A stretch of 64,000 nucleotides of DNA from Aquidulcibacter paucihalophilus (GTDB taxonomy: Bacteria; Pseudomonadota; Alphaproteobacteria; Caulobacterales; Caulobacteraceae): positions 2,778,501-2,842,500 of the forward strand of contig CP127384.1 of NCBI GenBank assembly GCA_030285985.1. The letters are read 5' to 3'. A model generated the notes under the pieces. That model was not told the origin of the DNA. It did not search any database and worked only from the letters and a program-made list of their open reading frames with translations. This document shows, one piece after another, positions 17,506 to 25,388 of the stretch (position 1 is the stretch's first letter; every line of letters begins with the position of its first letter). A program made the translations under genes and the position numbers.

Positions 17506-17987
17506 GTCGTCGGCGCTCCCGCAGCAGCCGCGGTGCCCTCGGGCCGCCACTCGCCCTTGGCCTTGAGTCGTTCCGCGACCTCGCGCGGCATGTAGTTCTC
17601 GTCGTGCTTGGCCAGCACCTGGGTGGCGCGGAACGACCGGTCCGGCTCGAAGCTGCCCTGCGCGACAATACCCTGCCCCTCGCGGAACAGGTCGGGCAGG
17701 TCGCCGTGATAGACGATGCGGGTGGTCGCGGCATTGTCCGTGATCGCAAAGGCGACCTCGCCATCGGCCCCGCGGACCACGCTGCCCGTCTCGACCAGTC
17801 CGCCGAGGCGAATGACCCGGCCCACGGGGGCGGTCTCGGCCGTCGCCTCGGACGGCGAGAAGAAGAAGGTGACGTTGTCGCGCATGGCGTAGAGCGACAG
17901 GCCGACCGCGACCGCCAGCACCGGCGCCACCGCGGCGACCACCCAGAGGCGACGACGCGCCTTCGGCGACTTGGGAAGCCAGCTCAT
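17502..17987 (-). CDS. ccmE: Periplasmic haem chaperone CcmE (CycJ)
   Basis: This 161-residue protein has an N-terminal anchor (about residues 12-34) and an OB-fold domain with RLGGLVETGSVVRG. LAKHDENYMPREV holds the His that binds haem covalently and the downstream Tyr ligand. It ferries haem from CcmABCD, not in this window, to CcmF. It overlaps ccmI by four bases upstream and ccmF downstream. Confidence 0.96.
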   Translation of the reverse strand: MSWLPKSPKARRRLWVVAAVAPVLAVAVGLSLYAMRDNVTFFFSPSEATAETAPVGRVIRLGGLVETGSVVRGADGEVAFAITDNAATTRIVYHGDLPDLFREGQGIVAQGSFEPDRSFRATQVLAKHDENYMPREVAERLKAKGEWRPEGTAAAAGAPTT

Positions 17988-18793
17988 TGCGTTTCTCCCG
18001 GCATGCGCCGTTGCAGGTCAGCCCGGCGTGGATCGGCCGGGTCGAGGGCGGCGATCAGGGGACCCCACATGGCCCGGACCATTGCCGCCTCATTGCGGGC
18101 GAGGGCGGCCTCGCCGAGGAAATAGCGCGCGCCCAGCTGGCCGGGATCGCGGCGCAGGGCCTGGGCGAAGGCGGCCTCGGCGTCGCCGCCGACCACGCCG
18201 CCGTTGGCGCGGGTCAGGCTCTCGCCCAGTCGCGCCCAGCTTTGCGCGTCGTCGGGCTGCAGGGTCAGCGCCCGGCGGAAGGCCGAGGCCGCGCCGATCG
18301 GATCGCCGGCCTCGAACCGGGCCGCGCCCAGCATGGTCAGGGCTTCATGATCATTGGGCCGGTCCCGCACGACCCGGGCGGCCACGGCGGCGACCTGCGG
18401 CGGCTGCAGCGTCTCCAGTTCGGTTGTCCACTGATCCACACGGCGCTCATACGCCTGATCGGGCAGTCCGGGCGCGCCGATCCCGGCGTAGAGGCCCAGG
18501 GCCGCTACGGCCGTGACCACCAGCCCGGCCAGCACCCAGAACCGGTCCCTTGTCCCGGCCCTGGCCGGTTCGGCCTCCCGGTCGGAGACGAGGATGCGGC
18601 GCCCGGCCTCGGCGCGGGCCGCGGTCCAGCCGGCCTCATCCAGCAGACCCCGGGCCTTGAGGCGATCGAGTTCTGCCAGTTCAGCGGCGGCGGATATGGT
18701 CTCGTCGGCGTCCGCGCCACGTCGGGCACCGGCGAGGGCGCACAGGCCCGCGAGAGCCGTCAGCAGCGCCGCCATGATCCAGAATGCCGTCAT
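17984..18793 (-). CDS. ccmI: Cytochrome c biogenesis protein CcmI (CycH)
   Basis: This 269-residue protein has two transmembrane segments (about 3-22 and 88-106) flanking a cytoplasmic loop with AELAELDRLKARGLLDEAGW, the typical CcmI_N sequence. A periplasmic TPR-type domain follows (NDHEALTMLGAARFEAGDPI and ALRRDPGQLGARYFLGEAAL). It presents apocytochromes to the haem lyase. It is the first gene of the four-gene cluster, all coupled by four-base overlaps. Confidence 0.92.
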   Translation of the reverse strand: MTAFWIMAALLTALAGLCALAGARRGADADETISAAAELAELDRLKARGLLDEAGWTAARAEAGRRILVSDREAEPARAGTRDRFWVLAGLVVTAVAALGLYAGIGAPGLPDQAYERRVDQWTTELETLQPPQVAAVAARVVRDRPNDHEALTMLGAARFEAGDPIGAASAFRRALTLQPDDAQSWARLGESLTRANGGVVGGDAEAAFAQALRRDPGQLGARYFLGEAALARNEAAMVRAMWGPLIAALDPADPRRADLQRRMPGETQ

Positions 18794-18811
18794 CCCCGGC
18801 GATGTAGCCGA

Positions 18812-20173
18812 TCACGCGGCCCGCGACGAGGCCTCGGACCCCGTTGCAGGGGTGCCAGCGACCGCGGCCCGACGCCGCACCGTGCGGGCGGGTTCGTCGG
18901 CGTCGATGTGATCGAGGCAGAGGGCGGTCAGTTCGACGAGCCCGAGCGCATGGGCCTCATCCTCGGCCTCGCGTTCATTGATCATCCGCAGCGCCTGGTC
19001 GGCATAGTCCGACAACCGGGCGATCAGGGCGTCGACCAGGGTCTTGCGGTCGGCCTCGCAGCCGAACGTCGAAGCCGGGCCGCGCACCGAGCCGACCAGC
19101 TGCAGCAGGCTGAGCGCGGCGTCGACCGTTGGCCCCACAACCGGGGCCGACAGCCGCGGCAACTTGCGCGTCATGCGTCCGGCGATCTGCACCCGCTCCA
19201 GCGGCAGGGCTTCTTCCACGGCCTTGTCCGCCGCACGCAACAGGCCGGACAGGCAACGGGCGATGGCCACACGCCCATCCCGTACGGACTTGCCCCAAAC
19301 GCTCTGCGGACTGAGGGTCAGGGTCACGTCCAGCTCGGCGAGCACGCTGGCGCACCAGTTCAGGTCGGCGATCACCGTCCCGACGTGGGCGAGGTCAGCC
19401 CCCGGCTTGAACGCCTCGATCTTGCGGGCGCGGACATCGACGCCGGCGATCAGCCGGTCGACAAACCCGGCCAGCTCCGATTCGCTGAGGAAGCCCTCGC
19501 GCCCGGCCGAAAGCGACGTCTGGGTGAGGATCCGCAGGATCAGCACCGCGTCATCCAGATGGGCGAACAACATTTCCAGCACGCGCTGGGCACCGTCGAC
19601 ATGAACCCCGGCGCAGTCCTTGAGCAGCAGCCGCAGTTCGGCGATCTGGTCGCCGTCAGGGCGTTTGAGCCAGATCTCCAGCGACGGCAGACCGCGCCGC
19701 CCCAGGTGGGCGAGGTCAAGGCAGGCCATCAGGTCGGCGAGCCCCTTCTGGCGCAGCGCTTCATCGCCTGCAGGCGGCCAGACAAGGTCCGGCTGGTCGC
19801 GCACGACACTGGCCGCCGTCTGGCAGAAGCGATCAGCCATCGCGACGCACGAGCCCTCCTCCCCGTCCAGGTGAATCAGCAGGTCAGGCTCGCGTTCACT
19901 GGCAGCGCGCCAGAGGCGGGGCAGGACATGCGGCGGGAAGGTCATGGCCGAAATGCCGTCGGTCCGTAGACGGAACATCGGGATCAGCGGTGCCAGCACC
20001 ATGGCGCGACGCACGCGGTCGCGGGTCTCCTGCTCGACAATCGTCCGCAGCTCGGCGGCCCGGCCACCGCCCAGCGGTGCCACAGCGGCCGAAACGGCCC
20101 TGAGCGCGGGTTCGGGACACCGCGCCAGAAGGGCGGTGAGCGCGACGCGATGGGCGACGGAGAGCCCGGCCAT
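18812..20173 (-). CDS. Conserved hypothetical protein, helical, next to the ccm cluster
   Basis: I do not recognise this 453-residue soluble protein. It is predominantly helical, without signal peptide or membrane segment, and has recurring Leu/Ala-rich helices (CLDLAHLGRRGLPSLEIWLK, GAQRVLEMLFAHLDDAVLIL) and a basic tail. It ends 18 bp before ccmI on the same strand, so it is likely the first gene of the ccm transcript, but nothing in it suggests haem or thiol chemistry. A 6-bp inverted repeat and a TTGTTAAC-containing stretch lie 35-65 bp before the start. Confidence 0.65.
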   Translation of the reverse strand: MAGLSVAHRVALTALLARCPEPALRAVSAAVAPLGGGRAAELRTIVEQETRDRVRRAMVLAPLIPMFRLRTDGISAMTFPPHVLPRLWRAASEREPDLLIHLDGEEGSCVAMADRFCQTAASVVRDQPDLVWPPAGDEALRQKGLADLMACLDLAHLGRRGLPSLEIWLKRPDGDQIAELRLLLKDCAGVHVDGAQRVLEMLFAHLDDAVLILRILTQTSLSAGREGFLSESELAGFVDRLIAGVDVRARKIEAFKPGADLAHVGTVIADLNWCASVLAELDVTLTLSPQSVWGKSVRDGRVAIARCLSGLLRAADKAVEEALPLERVQIAGRMTRKLPRLSAPVVGPTVDAALSLLQLVGSVRGPASTFGCEADRKTLVDALIARLSDYADQALRMINEREAEDEAHALGLVELTALCLDHIDADEPARTVRRRAAVAGTPATGSEASSRAA

Positions 20174-20209
20174 AGGAAAATCCCGAACCGGACTCGTGCC
20201 GGCCTACAG

Positions 20210-20225
20210 GACTGTGGTGACACAG
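20210..20225. repeat. Short inverted repeat upstream of the ccm-proximal gene
   Basis: ACTGTG and CACAGT flank a four-base centre (GTGA), about 40 bp upstream of the hypothetical gene and 30 bp past the PhoQ-like stop. On the minus strand TTGTTAAC lies just upstream. It could be an operator; nothing confirms this. Confidence 0.3.
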
Positions 20226-20255
20226 TGTTAACAATCGATATCCATACGGCGGACG

Positions 20256-21704
20256 TCAGGCCTCTGCTGCAGGCAGTTCCAGCAGGACCTTCAGGCCACC
20301 GAGATCGCTGTCGGCCAGGGTGATCTTGCCGCCATAGGCACGCGTAAGCTCGACCACGATGGAAAGGCCAAGGCCGGACCCGGGCGTGGTCTCATCCATG
20401 CGGGCACCACGTTCGAGGGCGGCTTCGCGCTGGTCCGCCGGCAGACCGGGACCATCGTCCTCGACCACCACCACCATCTGGCCCAGACCGGTCGGACCGG
20501 CGGAGATGCGGACCCGCCGCTTCGCCCATTTGCAGGCGTTTTCCATCAGATTGCCGAGGATTTCCTGCAGGTCCTGGCGCTCGCCCCGGAAGCCGAGCTC
20601 GTCGGGCGCGCGCCAGTCGATCTCGACGGACTTTTCCTCGAACACCCGCTCCAGCATGACCGCCATCTCGTCCAGCACCTCGGCGATGGGCGTGCGTTCG
20701 CCCAGCAACTGGGCGCGGGCGGCGGCGCGGGCGCGGCGCAGATGGTGGTCGACCTGGGCCTTCATCACCTCGGTCTGTTTGCGGACCATGTCGGGCAGGT
20801 CGCCCGTCTGCGATCCGGCCTCGGCCAGCATGACCGACAGCGGCGTCTTGAGCGCATGGGCCAGGTTGCCCACGTGGGTGCGCTGGCGCTCGACCGTCTC
20901 CTGATTGTGGTCCAGCAGGCGGTTGACCTGTTCGGCCAGCGGCTGGATTTCCATCGGATAGCTGCGGGCGATGCGGGCGGCCTTGCCCTTGCGGACGTCG
21001 GCGATCTCGTTGCGGAGGCTGAACAGGGGCCGAAGACCGATCTGCACCTGAAGGAAGACGGCGATGACCAGGCCCACGCCGAGGATCAGCAGGGCGGTCC
21101 AGGTGAAGGTCGCGAACTGGCGTGTGTCATTCTCGATATTGGTCCGGTCGATCGCGGCCATGAAGACCAGCGGCTCGGTGCGCCCCGGCAGCGACTTCAG
21201 GCTGGCGGCGACACGCAGGGGCTGACGCAGCGGCGGACGCAGGAAGCCGGAGTCATTGAAGCTGATCGTGGCACCGTTGGCACCGGCCAGCCGGTCGGGC
21301 AGCCCCCGCGGCACGGCCAGCGCTTCTCCGGCGAGGGAGGGCGAGCCGGCGATGAAGCGCATGCCGCCTTCCCCGTCCAGCTCGGCAACCGCCCAGTATT
21401 TTCCGGACAGGGCCCGGTTGGTCTGCGCGTCCGGGATATCAGCGACGACGATGCCGTCAGGGCCGGCATTGGTGGCGATCACCACCTCGTCGATCGTTTC
21501 GGCCAGCACATTGCCGAGCCGTCTCAGGGCGGATTCCTGGTACTGGCTGGTCAGGGCCCAGCCGGTCATCACGAGAGCCAGCACGATCCAGGCGGAGGCC
21601 AGCCAGATCAGCCGTCGGGTCAGGCTGCGGCCCGGCCGCCCGAACCAGCGGCCCCAGGACCGGTCATCCGCCGGCGCCGCCTCGCCCCCCGCCGCTTCGG
21701 TCAC
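20256..21704 (-). CDS. PhoQ-like sensor histidine kinase
   Basis: This 482-residue inner-membrane kinase has transmembrane segments at about 30-50 and 205-225 and a periplasmic sensor of about 150 residues. HAMP and HisKA follow (HVGNLAHALKTPLSVMLAEA, acceptor His in AHALKTPL). The HATPase has N box NLMENACKWAKRRVRI and G boxes DDGPGLPAD and GSGLGLSIV. AHALKTPL is typical of the PhoQ branch. It overlaps its response regulator by four bases. The signal may be divalent cations or envelope stress by analogy; the sensor region shows no clear acidic patch. Confidence 0.9.
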   Translation of the reverse strand: MTEAAGGEAAPADDRSWGRWFGRPGRSLTRRLIWLASAWIVLALVMTGWALTSQYQESALRRLGNVLAETIDEVVIATNAGPDGIVVADIPDAQTNRALSGKYWAVAELDGEGGMRFIAGSPSLAGEALAVPRGLPDRLAGANGATISFNDSGFLRPPLRQPLRVAASLKSLPGRTEPLVFMAAIDRTNIENDTRQFATFTWTALLILGVGLVIAVFLQVQIGLRPLFSLRNEIADVRKGKAARIARSYPMEIQPLAEQVNRLLDHNQETVERQRTHVGNLAHALKTPLSVMLAEAGSQTGDLPDMVRKQTEVMKAQVDHHLRRARAAARAQLLGERTPIAEVLDEMAVMLERVFEEKSVEIDWRAPDELGFRGERQDLQEILGNLMENACKWAKRRVRISAGPTGLGQMVVVVEDDGPGLPADQREAALERGARMDETTPGSGLGLSIVVELTRAYGGKITLADSDLGGLKVLLELPAAEA

Positions 21705-22381
21705 GCCCCGTCGGACTCCCCGGCCAGGGGCGTCAGACGGTAGCCGAGACCGCGCACGGTCTCGATCCGGTCAGCCCCGATCTTCTTGCGCAGCCGGCCG
21801 ACGAAGACCTCGATGGTGTTGGAATCGCGGTCAAAATCCTGATCGTAGAGGTGCTCGACCAGCTCGGTGCGACTGATCACCCGACCCTGGTGCATCATCA
21901 CATAGTGCAGCAGCCGGTACTCGAGCGACGTCAGCCGCAGCGGCTCGCCGTTGACCGTGGCGCGGGCCGCGCGCGGGTCGAGGCGCAGGCCGCCGCACGA
22001 CAGGGTCGCCGAAGCGATCCCCGCCGACCGGCGCAGCAGGGCGCGCAGGCGGGCCAGCAGTTCTTCGGTGTGGAAGGGCTTGGTCAGATAGTCGTCAGCA
22101 CCGGCGTCGAAGCCCGAGACCTTGTCCGACCAGGCACCGCGCGCGGTCAGGATCAGGACGGGCGTGGTCTTGCCGTCACGGCGCCAGCGCTCCAGCACCG
22201 AGACGCCGTCGATCTTGGGCAGGCCGAGGTCCAGCACCACCACGTCATAGGGTTCGGTGTCGCCGAGGAAATGGGCTTCCTCACCGTCCGCGGCGTGGTC
22301 GACGGCATAGCCGGCGTCGCCGAGGGCCAGCTTCAGCTGGCGCGACAGATCAACGTCATCCTCGACAAGCAAGATTCGCAT
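21701..22381 (-). CDS. PhoP-like OmpR-family response regulator
   Basis: This 226-residue protein has a receiver domain (Asp in VVLDLGLPKIDG, Thr in LILTARG, Lys in DDYLTKPFHTEE) and a winged-helix domain (RLTSLEYRLLHYVMMHQGRV, NTIEVFVGRLRKKIGADRIE). It starts immediately after the stop of the PepSY-like gene (TGA then ATG without gap) and overlaps the kinase. Two direct repeats with 11-bp period, the layout of PhoP boxes, flank this operon and may be its operators. Confidence 0.92.
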   Translation of the reverse strand: MRILLVEDDVDLSRQLKLALGDAGYAVDHAADGEEAHFLGDTEPYDVVVLDLGLPKIDGVSVLERWRRDGKTTPVLILTARGAWSDKVSGFDAGADDYLTKPFHTEELLARLRALLRRSAGIASATLSCGGLRLDPRAARATVNGEPLRLTSLEYRLLHYVMMHQGRVISRTELVEHLYDQDFDRDSNTIEVFVGRLRKKIGADRIETVRGLGYRLTPLAGESDGA

Positions 22382-22681
22382 TCAACGCTCTCCAACGACC
22401 CGACCCGAACGGGCGTCCACCATGATGTCGGCGACGCGCCCGCCGGGATACTCCCAGCGAACGACGATGGTGTCGCCGCGGTTGCTGGCCCCCAGGAAGC
22501 GGCCCGGACGCCCGGACGAGGCGCGCTGAACCGCCTCGCCCACGCTGACGCGGGGGCGTTCGTCCTGGTCCTGCTGGCGCTCGGGCCGGTCACCGCGCGC
22601 GCCACGGTCCTGCGCAACCGCCTGCGACAGGGGCGCGGCGGCGATCAGGGCTGCAAGCAGTATGGCGGACGGGCGGATCAT
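22382..22681 (-). CDS. Small exported PepSY-like protein
   Basis: This 99-residue protein has a signal peptide (ILLAALIAAAPLSQAVAQ), an acidic/basic linker (RGARGDRPERQQDQDERPRV) and a C-terminal half of PepSY type (VSVGEAVQRASS, then IVVRWEYPGGRVADIMVDAR). PepSY proteins often precede PhoPQ-like genes in proteobacteria and may tune the kinase or inhibit proteases. It is first in the three-gene operon, and the direct repeat begins 26 bp before its ATG. Confidence 0.8.
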   Translation of the reverse strand: MIRPSAILLAALIAAAPLSQAVAQDRGARGDRPERQQDQDERPRVSVGEAVQRASSGRPGRFLGASNRGDTIVVRWEYPGGRVADIMVDARSGRVVGER

Positions 22682-22706
22682 GGAGAGCGGTCTAGGCCCC
22701 GGGCTC

Positions 22707-22723
22707 TGAACGACGGCTGAACG
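22707..22723 (-). promoter_or_regulatory. Putative PhoP-type box of the phoPQ-like operon
   Basis: On the minus strand CGTTCA occurs twice with five bases between (CGTTCAGCCGTCGTTCA), an 11-bp period as in PhoP boxes. TAGACC follows 12 bp later and could be the -10 element; transcription from there would start almost at the ATG. Autoregulation is inferred. Confidence 0.5.
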
Positions 22724-22849
22724 ACCAGTCTAGACATGTTTCACCTTTCGCGCCGCCCCCCTCGCGCGCGCGGCGAGGATTTGTCGTCAAGGCCCGGCAT
22801 CCGGGGCGTGACGGCGAATTCATGCCGATGAATGAAAGCTGACACGCGC

Positions 22850-22866
22850 CGTTCAGATCGCGCTCA
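22850..22866 (+). promoter_or_regulatory. Second PhoP-type box, before the exported R/D/G-rich gene
   Basis: CGTTCAGATCGCGCTCA repeats the hexamer (CGTTCA, CGCTCA) with the same five-base spacing as the site at 22707-22723 but in the opposite direction. It lies 71 bp before the start of the plus-strand gene. The shared pattern suggests control of both sides by the same regulator. Confidence 0.45.
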
Positions 22867-22936
22867 GCCGGGGAATGGTCATCTCACATCAACGCCGGCC
22901 ACCCCGGTCCGCGTGGAACCCTCAAGGAGAAGTCCG

Positions 22937-23377
22937 ATGATGAAGAAGTTTCTCATCCCCGCCCTCGCCCTGGCCGCGGCTTCCGTCGCGGCCCCCGCCA
23001 TGGCTCAGTCCTACGGCCATCAGGACCGCGACGGCCGTGGTGGCTATGAACAGGACCGTGGCGGCCGCTACGACAACGACCGCGGCGGCGACCGTGGTGG
23101 TCGCTGGGACAATGATCGCGGCGGCAACTGGCAGAACATCAGCCAGCGCAAATACCAGCTGGATCGCCGCATCGACCAGGGCGAACGCAACCGCCAGCTC
23201 AGCCGCCGGGAAGCGACCCGGCTGCGTTACGAGCTGAACAGCCTGGTCAATCTGGAGCGCAGCTACATGCGCGGCGGCCTGTCCTACCGCGAACGGGCCG
23301 AGCTCGACCGCCGCTATGACCGCCTGTCGATGCAGGTCCGCGCCGAACGTCGTGACCGCGACGACCGTCGCTACTAG
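22937..23377 (+). CDS. Exported Arg/Asp/Gly-rich protein of unknown function
   Basis: This 146-residue protein starts at ATG 22937 behind AAGGAG. It has a clear signal peptide (MMKKFLIPALALAAASVAAP, cut after AMAQ). A low-complexity stretch of DRGG and RGGRYDNDRGGDRGG repeats follows, then a charged helical half (QRKYQLDRRIDQGERNRQLS, LRYELNSLVNLERSYMRGGL). Similar exported proteins occur in Caulobacterales, but I know no function for them. It is divergent from the PhoPQ-like operon with a matching box upstream, so it may be a target of that system. Four hairpins follow the gene. Confidence 0.8.
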   Translation: MMKKFLIPALALAAASVAAPAMAQSYGHQDRDGRGGYEQDRGGRYDNDRGGDRGGRWDNDRGGNWQNISQRKYQLDRRIDQGERNRQLSRREATRLRYELNSLVNLERSYMRGGLSYRERAELDRRYDRLSMQVRAERRDRDDRRY

Positions 23378-23514
23378 AGCGAAATCGGCCGGGGTGGACA
23401 CCGTCCACCCCGGCTCAGATTTCGCTCCAGCGTGATGAAGGACCATTTTCTGGATTCAGGTCGAATCGACCTGAAGCAACAATGGTCCGGGCCTGACCTT
23501 CCTCCCCGAAGGTC
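23377..23514. repeat. Row of three nested stem-loops after the exported protein gene
   Basis: Stem 1: GAGCGAAATC (23377-23386) pairs with 23418-23427 and encloses a perfect 11-bp stem (23389-23399 with 23403-23413) with a three-base loop. Stem 2: GGACCATT (23440-23447) pairs with 23481-23488 and encloses TTCAGGTCG/CGACCTGAA (23455-23463, 23467-23475). Stem 3: GACCTTC (23495-23501) pairs with 23508-23514. None has a T-run; a fourth, with T-run, follows. There is no ORF here. Confidence 0.8.
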
Positions 23515-23517
23515 CGG

Positions 23518-23549
23518 GGGGCGCGATCCGAAAGGGTCGCGCCCCTTTT
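23518..23549 (+). terminator. Intrinsic terminator
   Basis: GGGGCGCGATCC (23518-23529) pairs with 23534-23545 around a GAAA loop, with one G-U wobble, and is followed by TTTT. It ends the plus-strand transcript just before the convergent phzF-like remnant. Confidence 0.85.
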
Positions 23550-23556
23550 CCCTGTC

Positions 23557-24316
23557 TCAGACCCTGAGCCGGCTCTCGATCACGGTGACGGCCTGGCCGC
23601 GCAGCAGGACCCGGTCGCCGCGGGTCTCGCTTTCGATATCGCCGCCCCGGCCGGGAAAGACCTGCCGGAACCGCACCGTCGCCCGGCCGAGCTTGCCGGC
23701 ATACAGGGGCCCCAGGATGCAGTGGGCCGAACCGGTCGCCGGATCCTCGTCGACGCCGCAACCCGGCGCGAAGAAGCGATCGACCACATCGACATCGTCC
23801 GACGGACCGGCAGGGGCGCAGACGATCACCTGACCGACCTCACCGGCCTCCCCCTGAATCGGGGCCAGCGCCCGGATGTCAGGCATGACGGCGTGCACCG
23901 CCGCCGCGTCTTCCAGCACCGCCACCAGATACCGCCCCGCCCAGACCTCGACCGGGACGACGCCCAGCGCCTCGACCAGGCCGGCGGGGGCCGTGGTCCG
24001 GCGTGGCGGATCGGCGGGGAAGTCCATCTCATAGCCGACGCTCGCCCGGCTCACGATCATCGGCCAGCAGCACATGGGCCGAGGCGAGGGTGGCGTGGCC
24101 GCACAGATCGACCTCCATCCCGGGCGTGAACCAGCGCAGGCCGAACCGCGACGGATCGCCGGTGCGCAGCAGGAAGGCCGTCTCCGCCTGATTGTTCTCC
24201 CTGGCCAGCGCCTGCATCCAGTCGTCGAACGGCCACTGGTCGAAGGGCTCGACCACGCAGGCGGGGTTCCCCTTGAACGGGGCGGCGGCGAAGGCGTCGA
24301 CAGTCCACTGTTTCAT
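23557..24316 (-). pseudogene. PhzF-family isomerase-like gene, frameshifted with internal deletion
   Basis: Two minus-strand frames carry the two halves of one PhzF-type protein. The N-terminal part (24316 down to 24029) reads [20 protein letters not shown], with the family Glu in ENNQAETAF, and reaches [16 protein letters not shown] before a stop. The C-terminal part, in another frame (from about 24050 to 23557), resumes at [10 protein letters not shown] and continues to [11 protein letters not shown] and the end. About 20-25 residues normally between these points are missing, so a deletion that is not a multiple of three probably broke the gene. The downstream frame has an ATG at 24075 but lacks the N-terminal active-site half. 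A sequencing error cannot explain the missing residues. Confidence 0.75.
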
Positions 24317-24822
24317 CGGTCGCCGCCCCCGGCCCCGAACGCCTCGACACGCTGTCTCAGGGTCCGGGCGACCATGGACCATTCCCCTTCGATTTCAGGC
24401 AGGTTCGGCGCGCCGTCCCGGCACACCGCTTCTGCGATCACGGCCATCGCCGTGTCCGGCTGTATCGGTGCCGGAACGGGCGTGCGGCGGGGCAGCGGCG
24501 GGCCGTCCGCCGGCGTCCAGCGCCGTGGCGGCGGATCGGTCTCGCCGAATCCGGTCCGCGATTGCGTGCCGGCGGCGCAGTCGAGCGCGTGCACAAAAAA
24601 GGCCTGCGTCAGCGCCGGTGGCCCGCCCGGCGCGTCGGCCACCCAGGCGGTCGTTATCAGCACGACCTCGCGGGTATCAGCGGATCGGGCGGTCGGCAGG
24701 AAGGCGACGGCCCCGCCGGGCCCTTCCATGGCCACCCGCCAGCGCCGGCTGCCGGAAACATCGGCCTCGATGAGATCCTGTGCGGCAAGGAGAAGCGTCA
24801 GGGCGGCGGTCGCTGCAATCAC
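24313..24822 (-). CDS. Hypothetical exported protein
   Basis: This 169-residue protein starts at GTG 24822 and overlaps the upstream nucleotidyltransferase stop (GTGA) and the downstream phzF remnant (ATGA). It has a hydrophobic N-terminus ([14 protein letters not shown]) that may be a signal peptide, then [20 protein letters not shown], a Pro-rich middle ([20 protein letters not shown]) and a helical end. I do not recognise a family. Its coupling to both neighbours suggests it is expressed with them. Confidence 0.6.
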   Translation of the reverse strand: MIAATAALTLLLAAQDLIEADVSGSRRWRVAMEGPGGAVAFLPTARSADTREVVLITTAWVADAPGGPPALTQAFFVHALDCAAGTQSRTGFGETDPPPRRWTPADGPPLPRRTPVPAPIQPDTAMAVIAEAVCRDGAPNLPEIEGEWSMVARTLRQRVEAFGAGGGDR

Positions 24823-25388
24823 GTCACAACCCTCAACTCCGGCCACCGGGCCCGGGCCCGCTCGACCACGCGTGGCCAGTCTTTCGCCCGGGGGCGGTTC
24901 GGGTTGGGCCGCAGGGTCAGGGCGAACACATCCTCCAGCCCCAGCGGTGCCGCCACGCTGATCGTATCGTCCGCCTCCAGCCGCACGCCGACCGCAAAGG
25001 CCGGGGCCACGAAGCGTTCGAGGGCCTCATCCGTCCCCGACAGCGGATCATAGGGCTCGCCGAAATGGGCCGGGAACCAGATCGGCACCCGCGCCTGGTT
25101 GCGGACCTCGACGGTGCTGCGGAACGGTTCGTCAAAGGCGGCGGCGACGCGCTTGATGATCACGTCCTCGGCGTCCCAGCTGGTGTCGGGATCGAAATAG
25201 CCGACGTCATAGTCACGCACGCCATAGCCCGCAGGCCGCCCGGTCAGGGCGTTCCAGACGCTCTGGTAGACAGCCCCCGAGAAGATCCGCCAGTCCGGCA
25301 GGCCCTGATCCCGGACGCCCTTCAGGACGTGCATCAGGCCGGGGTCGGCGCGGACGATGTCTACAAGGCGTGCCTCAAGCTCGCTCAT
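24819..25388 (-). CDS. Nucleotidyltransferase family protein (COG3575-like)
   Basis: This 189-residue protein has the sequence of a small nucleotidyltransferase-fold family: PDWRIFSGAVYQSVWNALTG, GVRDYDVGYFDPDTSWDAED with the acidic DYD pair, and RVPIWFPAHFGEPYDPLSGT. It ends FALTLRPNPNRPRAKDWPRV. The substrate is unknown. It overlaps thiD by four bases upstream and the hypothetical gene downstream, so it belongs to the same operon. Confidence 0.8.
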   Translation of the reverse strand: MSELEARLVDIVRADPGLMHVLKGVRDQGLPDWRIFSGAVYQSVWNALTGRPAGYGVRDYDVGYFDPDTSWDAEDVIIKRVAAAFDEPFRSTVEVRNQARVPIWFPAHFGEPYDPLSGTDEALERFVAPAFAVGVRLEADDTISVAAPLGLEDVFALTLRPNPNRPRAKDWPRVVERARARWPELRVVT

